A program made the position numbers and the translations under genes. From positions 1-40,206 of the forward strand of contig JAWUVI010000005.1 of the NCBI GenBank assembly GCA_034112445.1: a stretch of 40,206 bases of DNA, read 5' to 3'. Each line of letters begins with the position of its first letter. Within the stretch, counting starts at the first letter, position 1. Below, piece by piece: positions 7,178 through 15,861 of the stretch. The DNA comes from Pelagadaptatus sp034112445 (GTDB lineage Bacteria; Pseudomonadota; Gammaproteobacteria; Pseudomonadales; Cellvibrionaceae). The notes under the pieces were generated by a model. It was not told where the DNA came from and ran no database searches. It was given only the letters and a program-made list of their open reading frames with translations.

Positions 7178-8031
7178 TGTCACTTTCAGATAACACACAT
7201 CACAGTGCAGATGCGACTTATATTATTGAGGCAAAGAATCTGTGGAAAGAATATGGCGACACCACTGTTTTAGAGGGAATAAATATTGCTGTTAAAGAGG
7301 GTGAATTCATTACTCTTGTGGGAGCATCGGGCTGTGGAAAAAGTACATTTTTAAAAATGCTGTTAGGGATAGAAAACCAAACACGCGGTGATTTATTACT
7401 CGATGGCAGTCCTATTGAGCAAGAACCAGGCCCTGACCGCGGGATTGTTTTCCAACAGTATTCTGTTTTCCCTCATATGACAGTTTTGGAAAACGTCATT
7501 GCCGCAAAAGGATTTCAGCGTCGGGGTTTGACGGGATATTTGTTTGGAAAACACCGTAAAAATGCGCGCGACGAGTCGATAGAAATCCTAAAACAGGTCG
7601 GCTTGGAAAACTTTTTACAACGCTACCCCCATGAACTTTCGGGAGGAATGAAACAGCGTTTGGCTATTGCTCAGGCGTTGATTTGTAAGCCAAGAATTTT
7701 GCTTCTGGATGAACCCTTTGGTGCATTAGATCCGGGTATCCGCGCGGACATGCATCAGTTGGTTTTAAATTTATGGAAGGCACATAAATTGACCGTTTTC
7801 ATGGTGACACATGATTTAAAAGAGGGGTTTTATTTAGGAACCCGTCTTTGGGTTTTCGATAAATTAAGGAACGATCCCCATGCACCACATGCTTACGGGG
7901 CGTCCATAACCTATGACATAGAAGTTGGTCAGGTTAACGAAGAAACTTATCGTGAAATCGATGAGTCTATGGTTCTCGTTAATAATGAACCAGTAATAAC
8001 AACGGCAATGGTCAGTGAACATGGTAAGTGA
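7177..8031 (+). CDS. guanidine ABC transporter ATP-binding protein
   Basis: ABC ATPase of the NitT/TauT/SsuB type, 284 aa from ATG 7177. Walker A GASGCGKST is at 49-57, the Q-loop at 92-94, the signature LSGGM at 154-158, Walker B with catalytic Glu in ILLLDE at 174-179, the D-loop (ALD) after it, and the switch His at 212. The C-terminal 70 residues form an extra region typical of this transporter subgroup. A strong AAGGGGG lies 7 nt upstream of ATG 7177. The in-frame ATG at 7153 lies inside the permease gene and is less likely. It energises guanidine import together with the preceding permease and binding protein. Confidence 0.88.
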   Translation: MSLSDNTHHSADATYIIEAKNLWKEYGDTTVLEGINIAVKEGEFITLVGASGCGKSTFLKMLLGIENQTRGDLLLDGSPIEQEPGPDRGIVFQQYSVFPHMTVLENVIAAKGFQRRGLTGYLFGKHRKNARDESIEILKQVGLENFLQRYPHELSGGMKQRLAIAQALICKPRILLLDEPFGALDPGIRADMHQLVLNLWKAHKLTVFMVTHDLKEGFYLGTRLWVFDKLRNDPHAPHAYGASITYDIEVGQVNEETYREIDESMVLVNNEPVITTAMVSEHGK

Positions 8032-8034
8032 ACA

Positions 8035-8763
8035 ATGAAAAATACGATTAAAAATATTCAGTACGAAACACGATTGCCAGGCAGTAGTCATTGGTCACTA
8101 AAAATGCGACGCGGCACCATCATGCGCATTACCGACTTGAACGGCCATGCCAATGTTGGCTTGCTGTTTTATAACCCAGAAAATTTGCTTGAACGTTACA
8201 ACGCCCCAGACACATTGAAATGCCAGCATACCTTCAAACTGACCCAGAACCATTGTTTGTACTCCGATATGGGTCGTATTTTTGCGTCCATTACTGAAGA
8301 TCAATTTGGTTGGCATGATACGGTTTGCGGCAATTCTCACGCTGACCAAATTGCCGAACTTTGGGGACAGCGCGATTATCAACAGCACCGCAATGAATGG
8401 CACCAAAATGGAACCGACGCCTTTCTTGTGGAACTTGCTAAATACGGATTGGGTAAAGCGGATTTGGCGTCCAATCTAAATCTATTCAGCAAGGTCGCTG
8501 TAGGTGCTGATGGTCAATTATCTTTAGCACAAGAAAATTCAAAGGGTAAAGAAGTTGTATTGCGATTTGAAATGGACACCTTGGTGCTGATTCACACATG
8601 CCCACATCCTTTAAATGTTGAATCGCAATACCCCGAACGACCAGTTCTTATCGAGTTAGGTGAAGCCGAAACTGTTTCAGAAAACGATGCCTGTTTAATG
8701 CATTGTGATGAAAATATACGAGGTTTTAAAAACAATAACCTGTATCACTTAGGTAATATTTGA
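8035..8763 (+). CDS. carboxyguanidine deiminase subunit (DUF1989, UAAP2 type)
   Basis: DUF1989 protein, 242 aa, of the kind annotated urea carboxylase-associated protein 2. Published work on these operons showed that the paired DUF1989 proteins act as a carboxyguanidine deiminase (CgdA/CgdB), converting carboxyguanidine to allophanate plus ammonia. I do not assign the A or B letter from sequence alone. The conserved His-Asp-Thr lies at 94-96, followed by Cys98 and further His residues, with a Thr-Cys-Pro-His segment near the C-terminus. It starts 3 nt after the ATPase stop and is followed by its partner, so it is co-translated with the transporter. It is about 25 residues longer than its partner. 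Confidence 0.85.
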   Translation: MKNTIKNIQYETRLPGSSHWSLKMRRGTIMRITDLNGHANVGLLFYNPENLLERYNAPDTLKCQHTFKLTQNHCLYSDMGRIFASITEDQFGWHDTVCGNSHADQIAELWGQRDYQQHRNEWHQNGTDAFLVELAKYGLGKADLASNLNLFSKVAVGADGQLSLAQENSKGKEVVLRFEMDTLVLIHTCPHPLNVESQYPERPVLIELGEAETVSENDACLMHCDENIRGFKNNNLYHLGNI

Positions 8764-8774
8764 GAGAGATGCAA

Positions 8775-9425
8775 ATGGAATCTTTAGCAACAAAAGAAAG
8801 CGCGCTTGATCCCAAGCTTGCCATTAAAAATACGATTGTGGGTGCTGGCGATTATTATTTTGAGGTGATTAAAAAAGGGCAAACTTTTCGTATTATTGAC
8901 CTTGAAGGCAATCAGGCAGCGGATACTTTATTTTTTAATGCCGCTGACGTCAGTGAGCGATACAGTTCAGCGGATACGATACGTGAACAAGGAAAAGTTT
9001 ACCTGACCAATGACTCCGAACTGCGTTCAAACGACAACAATGTGATGTTGAAAATAGTAGCCGACACCTGTGGACGCCACGATACTTTGGGCGGCGCCTG
9101 CGCCACTGAGAGCAACACAGTTCGTTATAATTTGGAAAAACGGTGTATGCACGCCTGCAGGGATAGTTGGATGCTGGCCATTGCAGAAAACCCAGAGTAT
9201 GGCATTACCAAACGAGATATAAGCCATAACATTAATTTCTTTATGAATGTTCCGGTAACTGAAGTCGGGGGGCTCACTTTTGAAGATGGCATCTCTGCAC
9301 CCGGTAAATACGTAGAAATGACAGCCGAAATGGATGTCGTGGTATTAATTTCCAATTGCCCTCAATTGAACAACCCTTGCAACGGATATAACCCTACCCC
9401 AATCGAAGTAATGGTTTGGAAGTAA
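8775..9425 (+). CDS. carboxyguanidine deiminase subunit (DUF1989, UAAP1 type)
   Basis: Second DUF1989 protein, 216 aa, of the urea carboxylase-associated protein 1 type. Together with the previous protein it is expected to form the carboxyguanidine deiminase that links the carboxylase to allophanate hydrolase. The conserved Arg-His-Asp-Thr is at 101-104 and Cys109 follows; the C-terminus carries the family ending Cys-Asn-Gly-Tyr-Asn-Pro-Thr-Pro-Ile. ATG 8775 is preferred because GAGAGAG sits 6 nt upstream; ATG 8769 and TTG 8760 are in frame but worse placed. The two DUF1989 genes are adjacent but clearly diverged, as expected for an obligate heteromer rather than a recent duplication. Confidence 0.83.
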   Translation: MESLATKESALDPKLAIKNTIVGAGDYYFEVIKKGQTFRIIDLEGNQAADTLFFNAADVSERYSSADTIREQGKVYLTNDSELRSNDNNVMLKIVADTCGRHDTLGGACATESNTVRYNLEKRCMHACRDSWMLAIAENPEYGITKRDISHNINFFMNVPVTEVGGLTFEDGISAPGKYVEMTAEMDVVVLISNCPQLNNPCNGYNPTPIEVMVWK

Positions 9426-9448
9426 CGTAATTCTTCTGTTTCCCTCTT

Positions 9449-9490
9449 CAGTGGACGACCACTGTCGTAATTTGTATCGGGACGGCCCGA
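9449..9490 (+). other. tetraloop hairpins before carboxylase gene
   Basis: CAGTGG-ACGA-CCACTG (9449-9464) and TCGGG-ACGG-CCCGA (9477-9490) are two compact hairpins in the 78-nt gap before the carboxylase start. The first has a competing fold, ACGAC/GTCGT at 9455-9468. Likely mRNA processing or stability elements; no T-run is present. Confidence 0.5.
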
Positions 9491-9503
9491 ATAAGGTTTG
9501 ACT

Positions 9504-12500
9504 ATGTCTGAGTTACCCCCTCTATTCCGTAAAGTCCTAATTGCTAATCGCGGCGCCATTGCGGTGCGAATAATCCGTACGCTTAAGCGGTTGGGCATTA
9601 CGTCAGTGGCTATCTATTCGGAGTCTGATGCGGACAGTTTGCACGTTAAGTTTGCGGATGAATCTTACAGCTTGGGTGATGGAGCGGCTTCAGATACCTA
9701 TTTAAATACAGAAAAAATATTTGCAATCGCTGAGAAGTCTCAAGTTCAAGCCATACACCCAGGTTATGGCTTTTTGAGTGAGAATGCTGACTTTGTAACA
9801 GCGTGTGAAAATAATAATTATGTATTTGTTGGGCCAACTGCAGATCAGATGCTGTCCTTTGGCTTAAAGCACAGCGCTAGAGAGCTGGCAATCAAAGCGG
9901 GTGTACCATTGCTGCCGGGTTCTGAACTTTTAGCAAGCAAGGAACAAGCAGCAACTCAAGCGGAGATTATAGGCTATCCGGTGATGCTAAAAAGTACTGC
10001 CGGTGGCGGTGGCATAGGTATGCAGCTGTGTCATGATAATAATGAGCTTCTGGATGCTTTCGACTCTGTAAAACGTTTGGGTGCAAATAATTTTTCTAAT
10101 GACGGCGTTTTTATAGAAAAATTTATTACCCGCGCCCGTCACATTGAAGTCCAAGTTTTCGCTGATGGCAACGGTATTGCATTGGCCTTAGGGGAGAGGG
10201 ATTGCTCAAGCCAACGGCGTAACCAAAAGGTTGTGGAAGAATGCCCAGCGCCCAACCTAAGTGATGATACCCGTGAGAAATTGCATCGAACCGCCGAAAC
10301 ATTGCTTAGCAGTGTTCATTATCGCAACGCAGGTACAGTCGAGTTTATTTTTGATGCTGATAGCCATGAATTTTATTTTTTAGAAGTGAATACTCGTCTT
10401 CAAGTAGAGCACGGCGTCACAGAAGAAGTTTATGGTGTGGATTTAGTGGAGTGGATGTTACAGCTTGCATCGGATTTGCCAATGCAGCTTGATCAAAAAA
10501 GAGCGGCCATCAAACCTCGAGGCCACGCAATTCAAGTAAGAGTTTACGCCGAAGATCCATTTTTAAACTTTCAGCCTTGTGCCGGATTATTAACAAAGGT
10601 GGTATTCCCTAAAGGTGAAGGTGTTCGTATTGACCACTGGATCTCCCCAGGCTTAGACGTTTCACCCTACTTTGATCCTATGTTGGCAAAAATTATTGTG
10701 CACGATAAGACTCGGGATGACGCGTTACTGAAGCTGCAGTCCGTGCTTGATGCGACTGAGTTATACGGTAATGAAACCAATTTGGACTATTTGCGCGGCT
10801 TGGCAAGAGATAAGGTTCTAGCTGATGGGGAAGTCACAACGCGTTATTTGAACGATTTTGAATTTAAGCCTACCCGCATTGATGTTGTGCAAGGCGGCAC
10901 TCACACCACCATTCAGGATTACCCTGCTCGTCGAGGTTATTGGCATGTCGGCGTTCCACCTTCGGGAGCCTTTGATCACTACTCGTTTCAGCTGGCTAAC
11001 CGCTTATTAAATAACGACAAAACAGCGGCCGGTCTGGAAATCACCATGCAAGGCCCCATTTTGCAGTTTCACACGAGCAGCCAGATTGTCATTACCGGAG
11101 CCACAATTACGGCCAGTCTGGACGGTGTTGATTTGCCCATGTGGTCGATTGTGGATGTGAAAGCAGGTCAAACATTGAAGCTAGGCCGTGTCCACACACA
11201 AGGTATGCGAGCCTACTTAGGAGTTCTTGGAGGAATTCAGTGCCCTGACTATTTAGGATCAAAATCTACGTTCACGCTAGGTCAGTTTGGCGGCCACAAT
11301 GGCCGTGCTTTAAGAACCGGTGACGTGTTGCATACACCTCCGGACGTTGAAATGACTTCAGCAGCGTCTGTTCCAACGAGTTTACAGCCTACTATCCAAA
11401 ATGAATGGCAGTTAAGAGTTATCTATGGCCCTCATGGAGCTCCCGACTTTTTTACCGATCAGGATATTGTCACTTTTTTTGAAACCGATTGGGAAATTCA
11501 CTACAACTCGAGTCGAACCGGTATACGTTTGATTGGACCCAAACCAAATTGGGCTCGCGACAATGGTGGTGAAGCCGGTTTGCACCCATCGAATATACAC
11601 GACAATGCCTACGCCTTCGGGACAGTTGATTTTACCGGTGACATGCCCGTTATTCTTGGTCCAGATGGTCCGTCTTTGGGTGGTTTTGTCTGCCCGGCCA
11701 CGGTAATAACCGCCGATCTTTGGAAGCTCGGGCAATTACGGGCGGGCGATAAAGTGCGGTTTGTACCTGTCTCGGTTGAATCGGCGGTAAGAATTGAGTC
11801 GGAACAAAATCTGCAAATTGAATCACTGGAACCTAAAGATTTGCTTTCTACTCAATCCCAATTGCAATCACCAATTACAGCGTTTTTATCCGCTGATGAG
11901 GTGGGTGATGATGTAACTTACCGATTGGCTGGGGATCATTTTTTATTGGTGGAGTACGGCGAAAAGAAATTGGATATACGTTTGAGGTTTCGGGCTCATG
12001 CGTTAATGCAATGGCTCCAAAAAAATCCCATTGAAGGTTTGCATGAATTAACCCCTGGAATTCGTTCTTTGCAAATACATTTTGACAGTCAAGTATTACC
12101 ACATTCACGGTTGTTGCCTTACTTGTTTGAAGCTGAGCGCTTTTTGTTTTCACAATTAAATGAATTGTCAGTGCCATCTCGCATAGTCCATATACCCTTG
12201 TCATGGGATGACGAAGCCTGCCAACAAGCCATTGATAAATACTCTCAGTCTGTACGAGCCAATGCTCCTTGGTGCCCAAGTAATCTTGAATTTATTCGTC
12301 GTATTAATGGCCTTGAAAGTATCAATGACGTTAAAGATATTGTTTTCAATGCCTCCTACTTGGTTATGGGATTAGGGGATGTTTATTTGGGCGCGCCGGT
12401 AGCTACACCCGTTGATCCTCGGCACCGATTGGTTACCACCAAATACAATCCGGCTCGCACTTGGACTGCTGAAAATTCTGTTGGCATCGGTGGATCCTAT

Positions 12501-13130
12501 ATGTGTGTGTATGGCATGGAAGGTCCCGGCGGCTATCAATTTGTAGGACGCACCCTGCAGATGTGGAATCGTTATTTAAAAACTCAAGAGTTTGAACAAC
12601 CTTGGTTATTGCGATTCTTCGATCAGGTTCGTTTTTACGAAGTCAGTCACGACGAATTACAAGTCATACGTAAAAACTTCCCACAAGGTCGTTATCCTTT
12701 AAAAATTGAAGAATCTACGTTTAATCTTTCTGATTACCAAGATTTCTTAGATGAGGAAAAAGAGTCTATCGAAGGATTCAATAAGCTTCGTAATCAAGCC
12801 TTCGAACAAGAGTTAGCTTACTGGCACTCTAGTGGGCAATTTAATTTCGAATCTAATTTAATTGAAGAGGAAGCATTGATAAGCGCATGGCCGGATGACC
12901 ATACACCAGTGGACAGTTCGGTCTCCGGTAGCCTTTGGAAAATCCAAGTAGACGTCGGTGATTGCGTTAAGGCAGGAGACGTTTTGATGATATTGGAATC
13001 CATGAAAATGGAAATTCCCCTGCACGCACCAGTTGATGGGGTTGTTACTCAATTGCTGTGTAAAGAAGGTGGTCTTGTTAAAGCGGGACAGGCTCTAGTA
13101 GTCCTTGATGAACAGACCGGCAACCTTTAA
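9504..13130 (+). CDS. biotin-dependent guanidine (urea) carboxylase
   Basis: Multidomain carboxylase of 1208 aa, the full length of the urea carboxylase family. Domain order: biotin carboxylase N-domain (about 9-118), ATP-grasp with the glycine-rich loop KSTAGGGGIGM (163-173), biotin carboxylase C-domain (to about 445), carboxyltransferase made of an allophanate-hydrolase-subunit-2/KipA-like half (from about 460) and a subunit-1/KipI-like half (from about 790), and a C-terminal biotinyl domain with the biotin Lys1168 in ESMKME. It carboxylates guanidine (or urea) using ATP and bicarbonate. The guanidine riboswitch and the two DUF1989 partners favour guanidine as substrate. ATG 9504 has AAGG 7-8 nt upstream; an in-frame TTG lies 6 nt earlier. 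No truncation is seen. Confidence 0.9.
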   Translation: MSELPPLFRKVLIANRGAIAVRIIRTLKRLGITSVAIYSESDADSLHVKFADESYSLGDGAASDTYLNTEKIFAIAEKSQVQAIHPGYGFLSENADFVTACENNNYVFVGPTADQMLSFGLKHSARELAIKAGVPLLPGSELLASKEQAATQAEIIGYPVMLKSTAGGGGIGMQLCHDNNELLDAFDSVKRLGANNFSNDGVFIEKFITRARHIEVQVFADGNGIALALGERDCSSQRRNQKVVEECPAPNLSDDTREKLHRTAETLLSSVHYRNAGTVEFIFDADSHEFYFLEVNTRLQVEHGVTEEVYGVDLVEWMLQLASDLPMQLDQKRAAIKPRGHAIQVRVYAEDPFLNFQPCAGLLTKVVFPKGEGVRIDHWISPGLDVSPYFDPMLAKIIVHDKTRDDALLKLQSVLDATELYGNETNLDYLRGLARDKVLADGEVTTRYLNDFEFKPTRIDVVQGGTHTTIQDYPARRGYWHVGVPPSGAFDHYSFQLANRLLNNDKTAAGLEITMQGPILQFHTSSQIVITGATITASLDGVDLPMWSIVDVKAGQTLKLGRVHTQGMRAYLGVLGGIQCPDYLGSKSTFTLGQFGGHNGRALRTGDVLHTPPDVEMTSAASVPTSLQPTIQNEWQLRVIYGPHGAPDFFTDQDIVTFFETDWEIHYNSSRTGIRLIGPKPNWARDNGGEAGLHPSNIHDNAYAFGTVDFTGDMPVILGPDGPSLGGFVCPATVITADLWKLGQLRAGDKVRFVPVSVESAVRIESEQNLQIESLEPKDLLSTQSQLQSPITAFLSADEVGDDVTYRLAGDHFLLVEYGEKKLDIRLRFRAHALMQWLQKNPIEGLHELTPGIRSLQIHFDSQVLPHSRLLPYLFEAERFLFSQLNELSVPSRIVHIPLSWDDEACQQAIDKYSQSVRANAPWCPSNLEFIRRINGLESINDVKDIVFNASYLVMGLGDVYLGAPVATPVDPRHRLVTTKYNPARTWTAENSVGIGGSYMCVYGMEGPGGYQFVGRTLQMWNRYLKTQEFEQPWLLRFFDQVRFYEVSHDELQVIRKNFPQGRYPLKIEESTFNLSDYQDFLDEEKESIEGFNKLRNQAFEQELAYWHSSGQFNFESNLIEEEALISAWPDDHTPVDSSVSGSLWKIQVDVGDCVKAGDVLMILESMKMEIPLHAPVDGVVTQLLCKEGGLVKAGQALVVLDEQTGNL

Positions 13131-13153
13131 ACATTAAATTTGGAGCAATAAAT

Positions 13154-14953
13154 ATGACTATAGATATGACTTTAAGTGGCCTGCGCGCGGCTTATCTTGC
13201 CGGCGAGTTAACGCCGATCAAATTGATTCAACAGTTACAATCACGAAGCGAAGACTATCTGGATCATAATATTTGGATTCATCGTCTTACCCAAGAAGAA
13301 TTAGCACCGTATTTAGGCGCTCTTGATAATAAAGACATTAGCAGCACGCCGCTATGGGGTATTCCTTTTGCGATAAAAGACAATATTGATTTGGCAGGTA
13401 TTCCCACCACAGCAGGGTGTAAAGAGTTTGCCTATACCCCTGAGGCATCAGCTCAGGTTGTTCAGCAACTGATTGATGCTGGTGCCATCCCTGTAGGTAA
13501 AACTAACCTAGACCAATTTGCCACAGGTTTAAATGGTACTCGCTCCTTTCATGGCCCCTGCCACAACAGCTTTGATGCGAGTTATATCAGCGGGGGATCA
13601 AGTTCCGGCTCTTCTGTGTCGGTCGCTTTAGGATTAGCCAGTTTTAGCTTAGGAACCGATACAGCTGGTTCGGGTAGAGTCCCAGCGTGTTTTAATAATT
13701 TGGTAGGCGTAAAACCCTCAATTGGTTTGTTGTCTTCCAGCGGGTTAGTGCCAGCTTGCCGTAGTTTGGATTGCATCAGTATCTTCGCTTACAACACCGA
13801 TGATGCAAATCAAGTTTTGGCTTGCGCTGAAGGTTTTGATCTACGTGATGGTTACAGTCGTGTTAATCCTTATGCAAACCAATCTCGGCAATACGGTGTT
13901 CGAAAGGGCTCGTTGACCGTTGGTGTAATTCCCTCTGACCAATTACAATTTTTTGGCGATAAAAACTACGAGGTCGCTTATCAAAAAACACTGTCTGTAC
14001 TTGCTCAGGCAGGATTTGATTTTATTGAAGTTGACTACTCCCCCTTTGACGAAGCGGCAAAACTTCTGTACGAAGGACCATGGGTGGCTGAGCGTTATAT
14101 TGCAGCTCAACCGTTAATTGATGACAACCCTGCCGCTATTTTCCCAGTTGTGCGAGATATTATTGCTCCAGGTGGAAAACCGCCCGCCACGGATTTATTT
14201 AAAGCCCAATATCGTCTCATGGACTTGAAGCAATCTTGTCTGACTCAAATGGAAAAGATTGATTGTTTATTAACGCCAACAGCGGGAAGAATGTTCAGTG
14301 TCGAAGAGATGCTTGATGAGCCTATTTTAAGAAATAGTCAGTTAGGGTATTACACAAATTTTATGAATTTGTTGGATATGGCCGCAGTTTCTGTTCCTAC
14401 GAGTTTTACTGATGAAGGTTTGCCTTTTGGTATCACTTTAGTGGGTAAATGTTTTTCTGATCGTGCGTTGTTATCCATTGCTAACCGTATCCAAACAGCA
14501 ATCTCATTACCGGTGGGTGCATTAGGCATCAGTCAACCCGAGCTCGCATCAAACGAAGTTGGCTCCAGTCAAACCATTGATGTGCTTGTCTGCGGCGCAC
14601 ACTTGCAAGGTCTGCCTCTGAATTGGCAGCTAACTGAACGCTTGGCATACTTAAAAGAGCGGACAAAAACGGCACCCAATTATCGTATGTTTGCTTTAGC
14701 CGGTGGCCCTCCATATCGACCAGGTCTTATCATGGATCAGACAACCGGCGCTGCCATTGATGTGGAAATTTGGTCAATGCCAGCTGAGAACTTTGGAAGT
14801 TTTGTGGCGGGTATACCGGCACCCCTTGGAATTGGAAAAGTTACTCTTGAAGACGGTCGCCAAGTTGCCGGATTTATATGTGAACCATACGGAATTGAAG
14901 AAGCCGAAGACATTACCCACCTAGGTGGTTGGAAAGCGTATATCAATCGTTAA
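13154..14953 (+). CDS. atzF: allophanate hydrolase
   Basis: Amidase-signature enzyme of 599 aa that splits allophanate into carbon dioxide and two ammonia, the final nitrogen-releasing step. The catalytic Lys is Lys75 in FAIKDN. The Ser-rich loop GGSSSGSS (147-154) supplies the cis-Ser, and Ser173 in TAGSGR is the expected nucleophile. A C-terminal domain beyond about residue 460 matches the AtzF architecture. ATG 13154 has GGAG at 8 nt. It begins 23 nt after the carboxylase stop and is the last gene of the operon, followed by an intrinsic terminator. The symbol denotes the family; a dur1,2-type name would also be possible. Confidence 0.93.
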   Translation: MTIDMTLSGLRAAYLAGELTPIKLIQQLQSRSEDYLDHNIWIHRLTQEELAPYLGALDNKDISSTPLWGIPFAIKDNIDLAGIPTTAGCKEFAYTPEASAQVVQQLIDAGAIPVGKTNLDQFATGLNGTRSFHGPCHNSFDASYISGGSSSGSSVSVALGLASFSLGTDTAGSGRVPACFNNLVGVKPSIGLLSSSGLVPACRSLDCISIFAYNTDDANQVLACAEGFDLRDGYSRVNPYANQSRQYGVRKGSLTVGVIPSDQLQFFGDKNYEVAYQKTLSVLAQAGFDFIEVDYSPFDEAAKLLYEGPWVAERYIAAQPLIDDNPAAIFPVVRDIIAPGGKPPATDLFKAQYRLMDLKQSCLTQMEKIDCLLTPTAGRMFSVEEMLDEPILRNSQLGYYTNFMNLLDMAAVSVPTSFTDEGLPFGITLVGKCFSDRALLSIANRIQTAISLPVGALGISQPELASNEVGSSQTIDVLVCGAHLQGLPLNWQLTERLAYLKERTKTAPNYRMFALAGGPPYRPGLIMDQTTGAAIDVEIWSMPAENFGSFVAGIPAPLGIGKVTLEDGRQVAGFICEPYGIEEAEDITHLGGWKAYINR

Positions 14954-14972
14954 TTCTGTGGATATAAGCGTT

Positions 14973-15017
14973 TGATTCTCAGTAGCTATTTTATGTACTT
15001 TGCTGAGAATCATTTTT
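14973..15017 (+). terminator. terminator of the guanidine operon
   Basis: TGATTCTCAG (14973-14982) pairs with CTGAGAATCA (15003-15012), followed by TTTTT. The loop is long (20 nt) but the stem is 10 bp and perfect. It lies 20 bp after the allophanate hydrolase stop. Confidence 0.75.
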
Positions 15018-15213
15018 CAATCCGATCAATTTTATCTTTACCAAAAACATTAATATCACCGTACGAAAAGCTGGGGCTCCCCCGCTGGAACCTCACCCCC
15101 ATCCAGCTCCATCACTCTTCAATCCCCTCTTACCAACATTTATTGTGCTAAGGTTTAGAATCTTCTGATGATGCTAATCACCCGATTCCTTTAAACCTTT
15201 TTAACGAGCTAGC

Positions 15214-15750
15214 ATGGCAAAAAACGATTCACTCCAAGAAATTGAGAGCACTAAAAGGATTGGCAAAACCATGATGTACGCTGCATGGGTTATTGTTTTA
15301 GCCATGCTGACTTGGTTTTTTCAAGGTGTCGAAGAGGATAGATATAACCCAAATCGAGACCCCACAACTTCCTCTTCCGTTAAGGTGAATGAGGTCGCGC
15401 TCAAACGAAATTCGTACGGTCATTATGTCTGCAGCGGAACCATTAATGGTCAAGAAGTGACCTTTCTTTTAGATACAGGAGCAACACACGTTGCTGTCCC
15501 TGAGAAACTGGCCAAGCAGCTGAATTTATCACAGGGCCAGAAGATCAGGCTGAGTACCGCGAACGGGCATGTACAAGCATACTTAACAAAGATCGACGTG
15601 ATTCGAATCGGTAGTATCGTTGTTCATGATGTGAAGGCGAGTATCAATCCGGGATTGGATCACAGTAATGAAATTTTGTTAGGCATGAGCGTGTTAAAAA
15701 ATATCGAGTTCACGCAAAGAGGAGACACGTTAACCCTCAGGCAGCTCTGA
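15214..15750 (+). CDS. membrane-anchored retropepsin-like aspartic protease
   Basis: Protein of 178 aa with one membrane helix near the N-terminus (about 20-36) and a C-terminal clan AA aspartic protease domain (about 60-178). The catalytic motif is Asp87-Thr88-Gly89 in LLDTGA, and the flap and the LLGMS region near the end are also present. This single-lobe design is that of the bacterial TIGR02281-like family, which must dimerise to be active. The protease domain would face the periplasm. Its substrate is not known. It stands alone between the guanidine operon terminator and the next gene. ATG 15214 has only a weak ribosome-binding site. Confidence 0.8.
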   Translation: MAKNDSLQEIESTKRIGKTMMYAAWVIVLAMLTWFFQGVEEDRYNPNRDPTTSSSVKVNEVALKRNSYGHYVCSGTINGQEVTFLLDTGATHVAVPEKLAKQLNLSQGQKIRLSTANGHVQAYLTKIDVIRIGSIVVHDVKASINPGLDHSNEILLGMSVLKNIEFTQRGDTLTLRQL

Positions 15751-15861
15751 GAATCGTCCGCTATAGAATTTTAGTGCGCTTAGATTAAGCCTACAAGATC
15801 GAGCACTCAGGCTATAATAAAAACATATTGATTGCGCCCATCGAGCAGGTTTGATTATTTT

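Noticed and set aside
11412..12279. Minus-strand open frames of about 107-134 codons inside the carboxylase gene
   Set aside because: They are shadows of a full-length carboxylase with intact domains on the plus strand; neither has family features.
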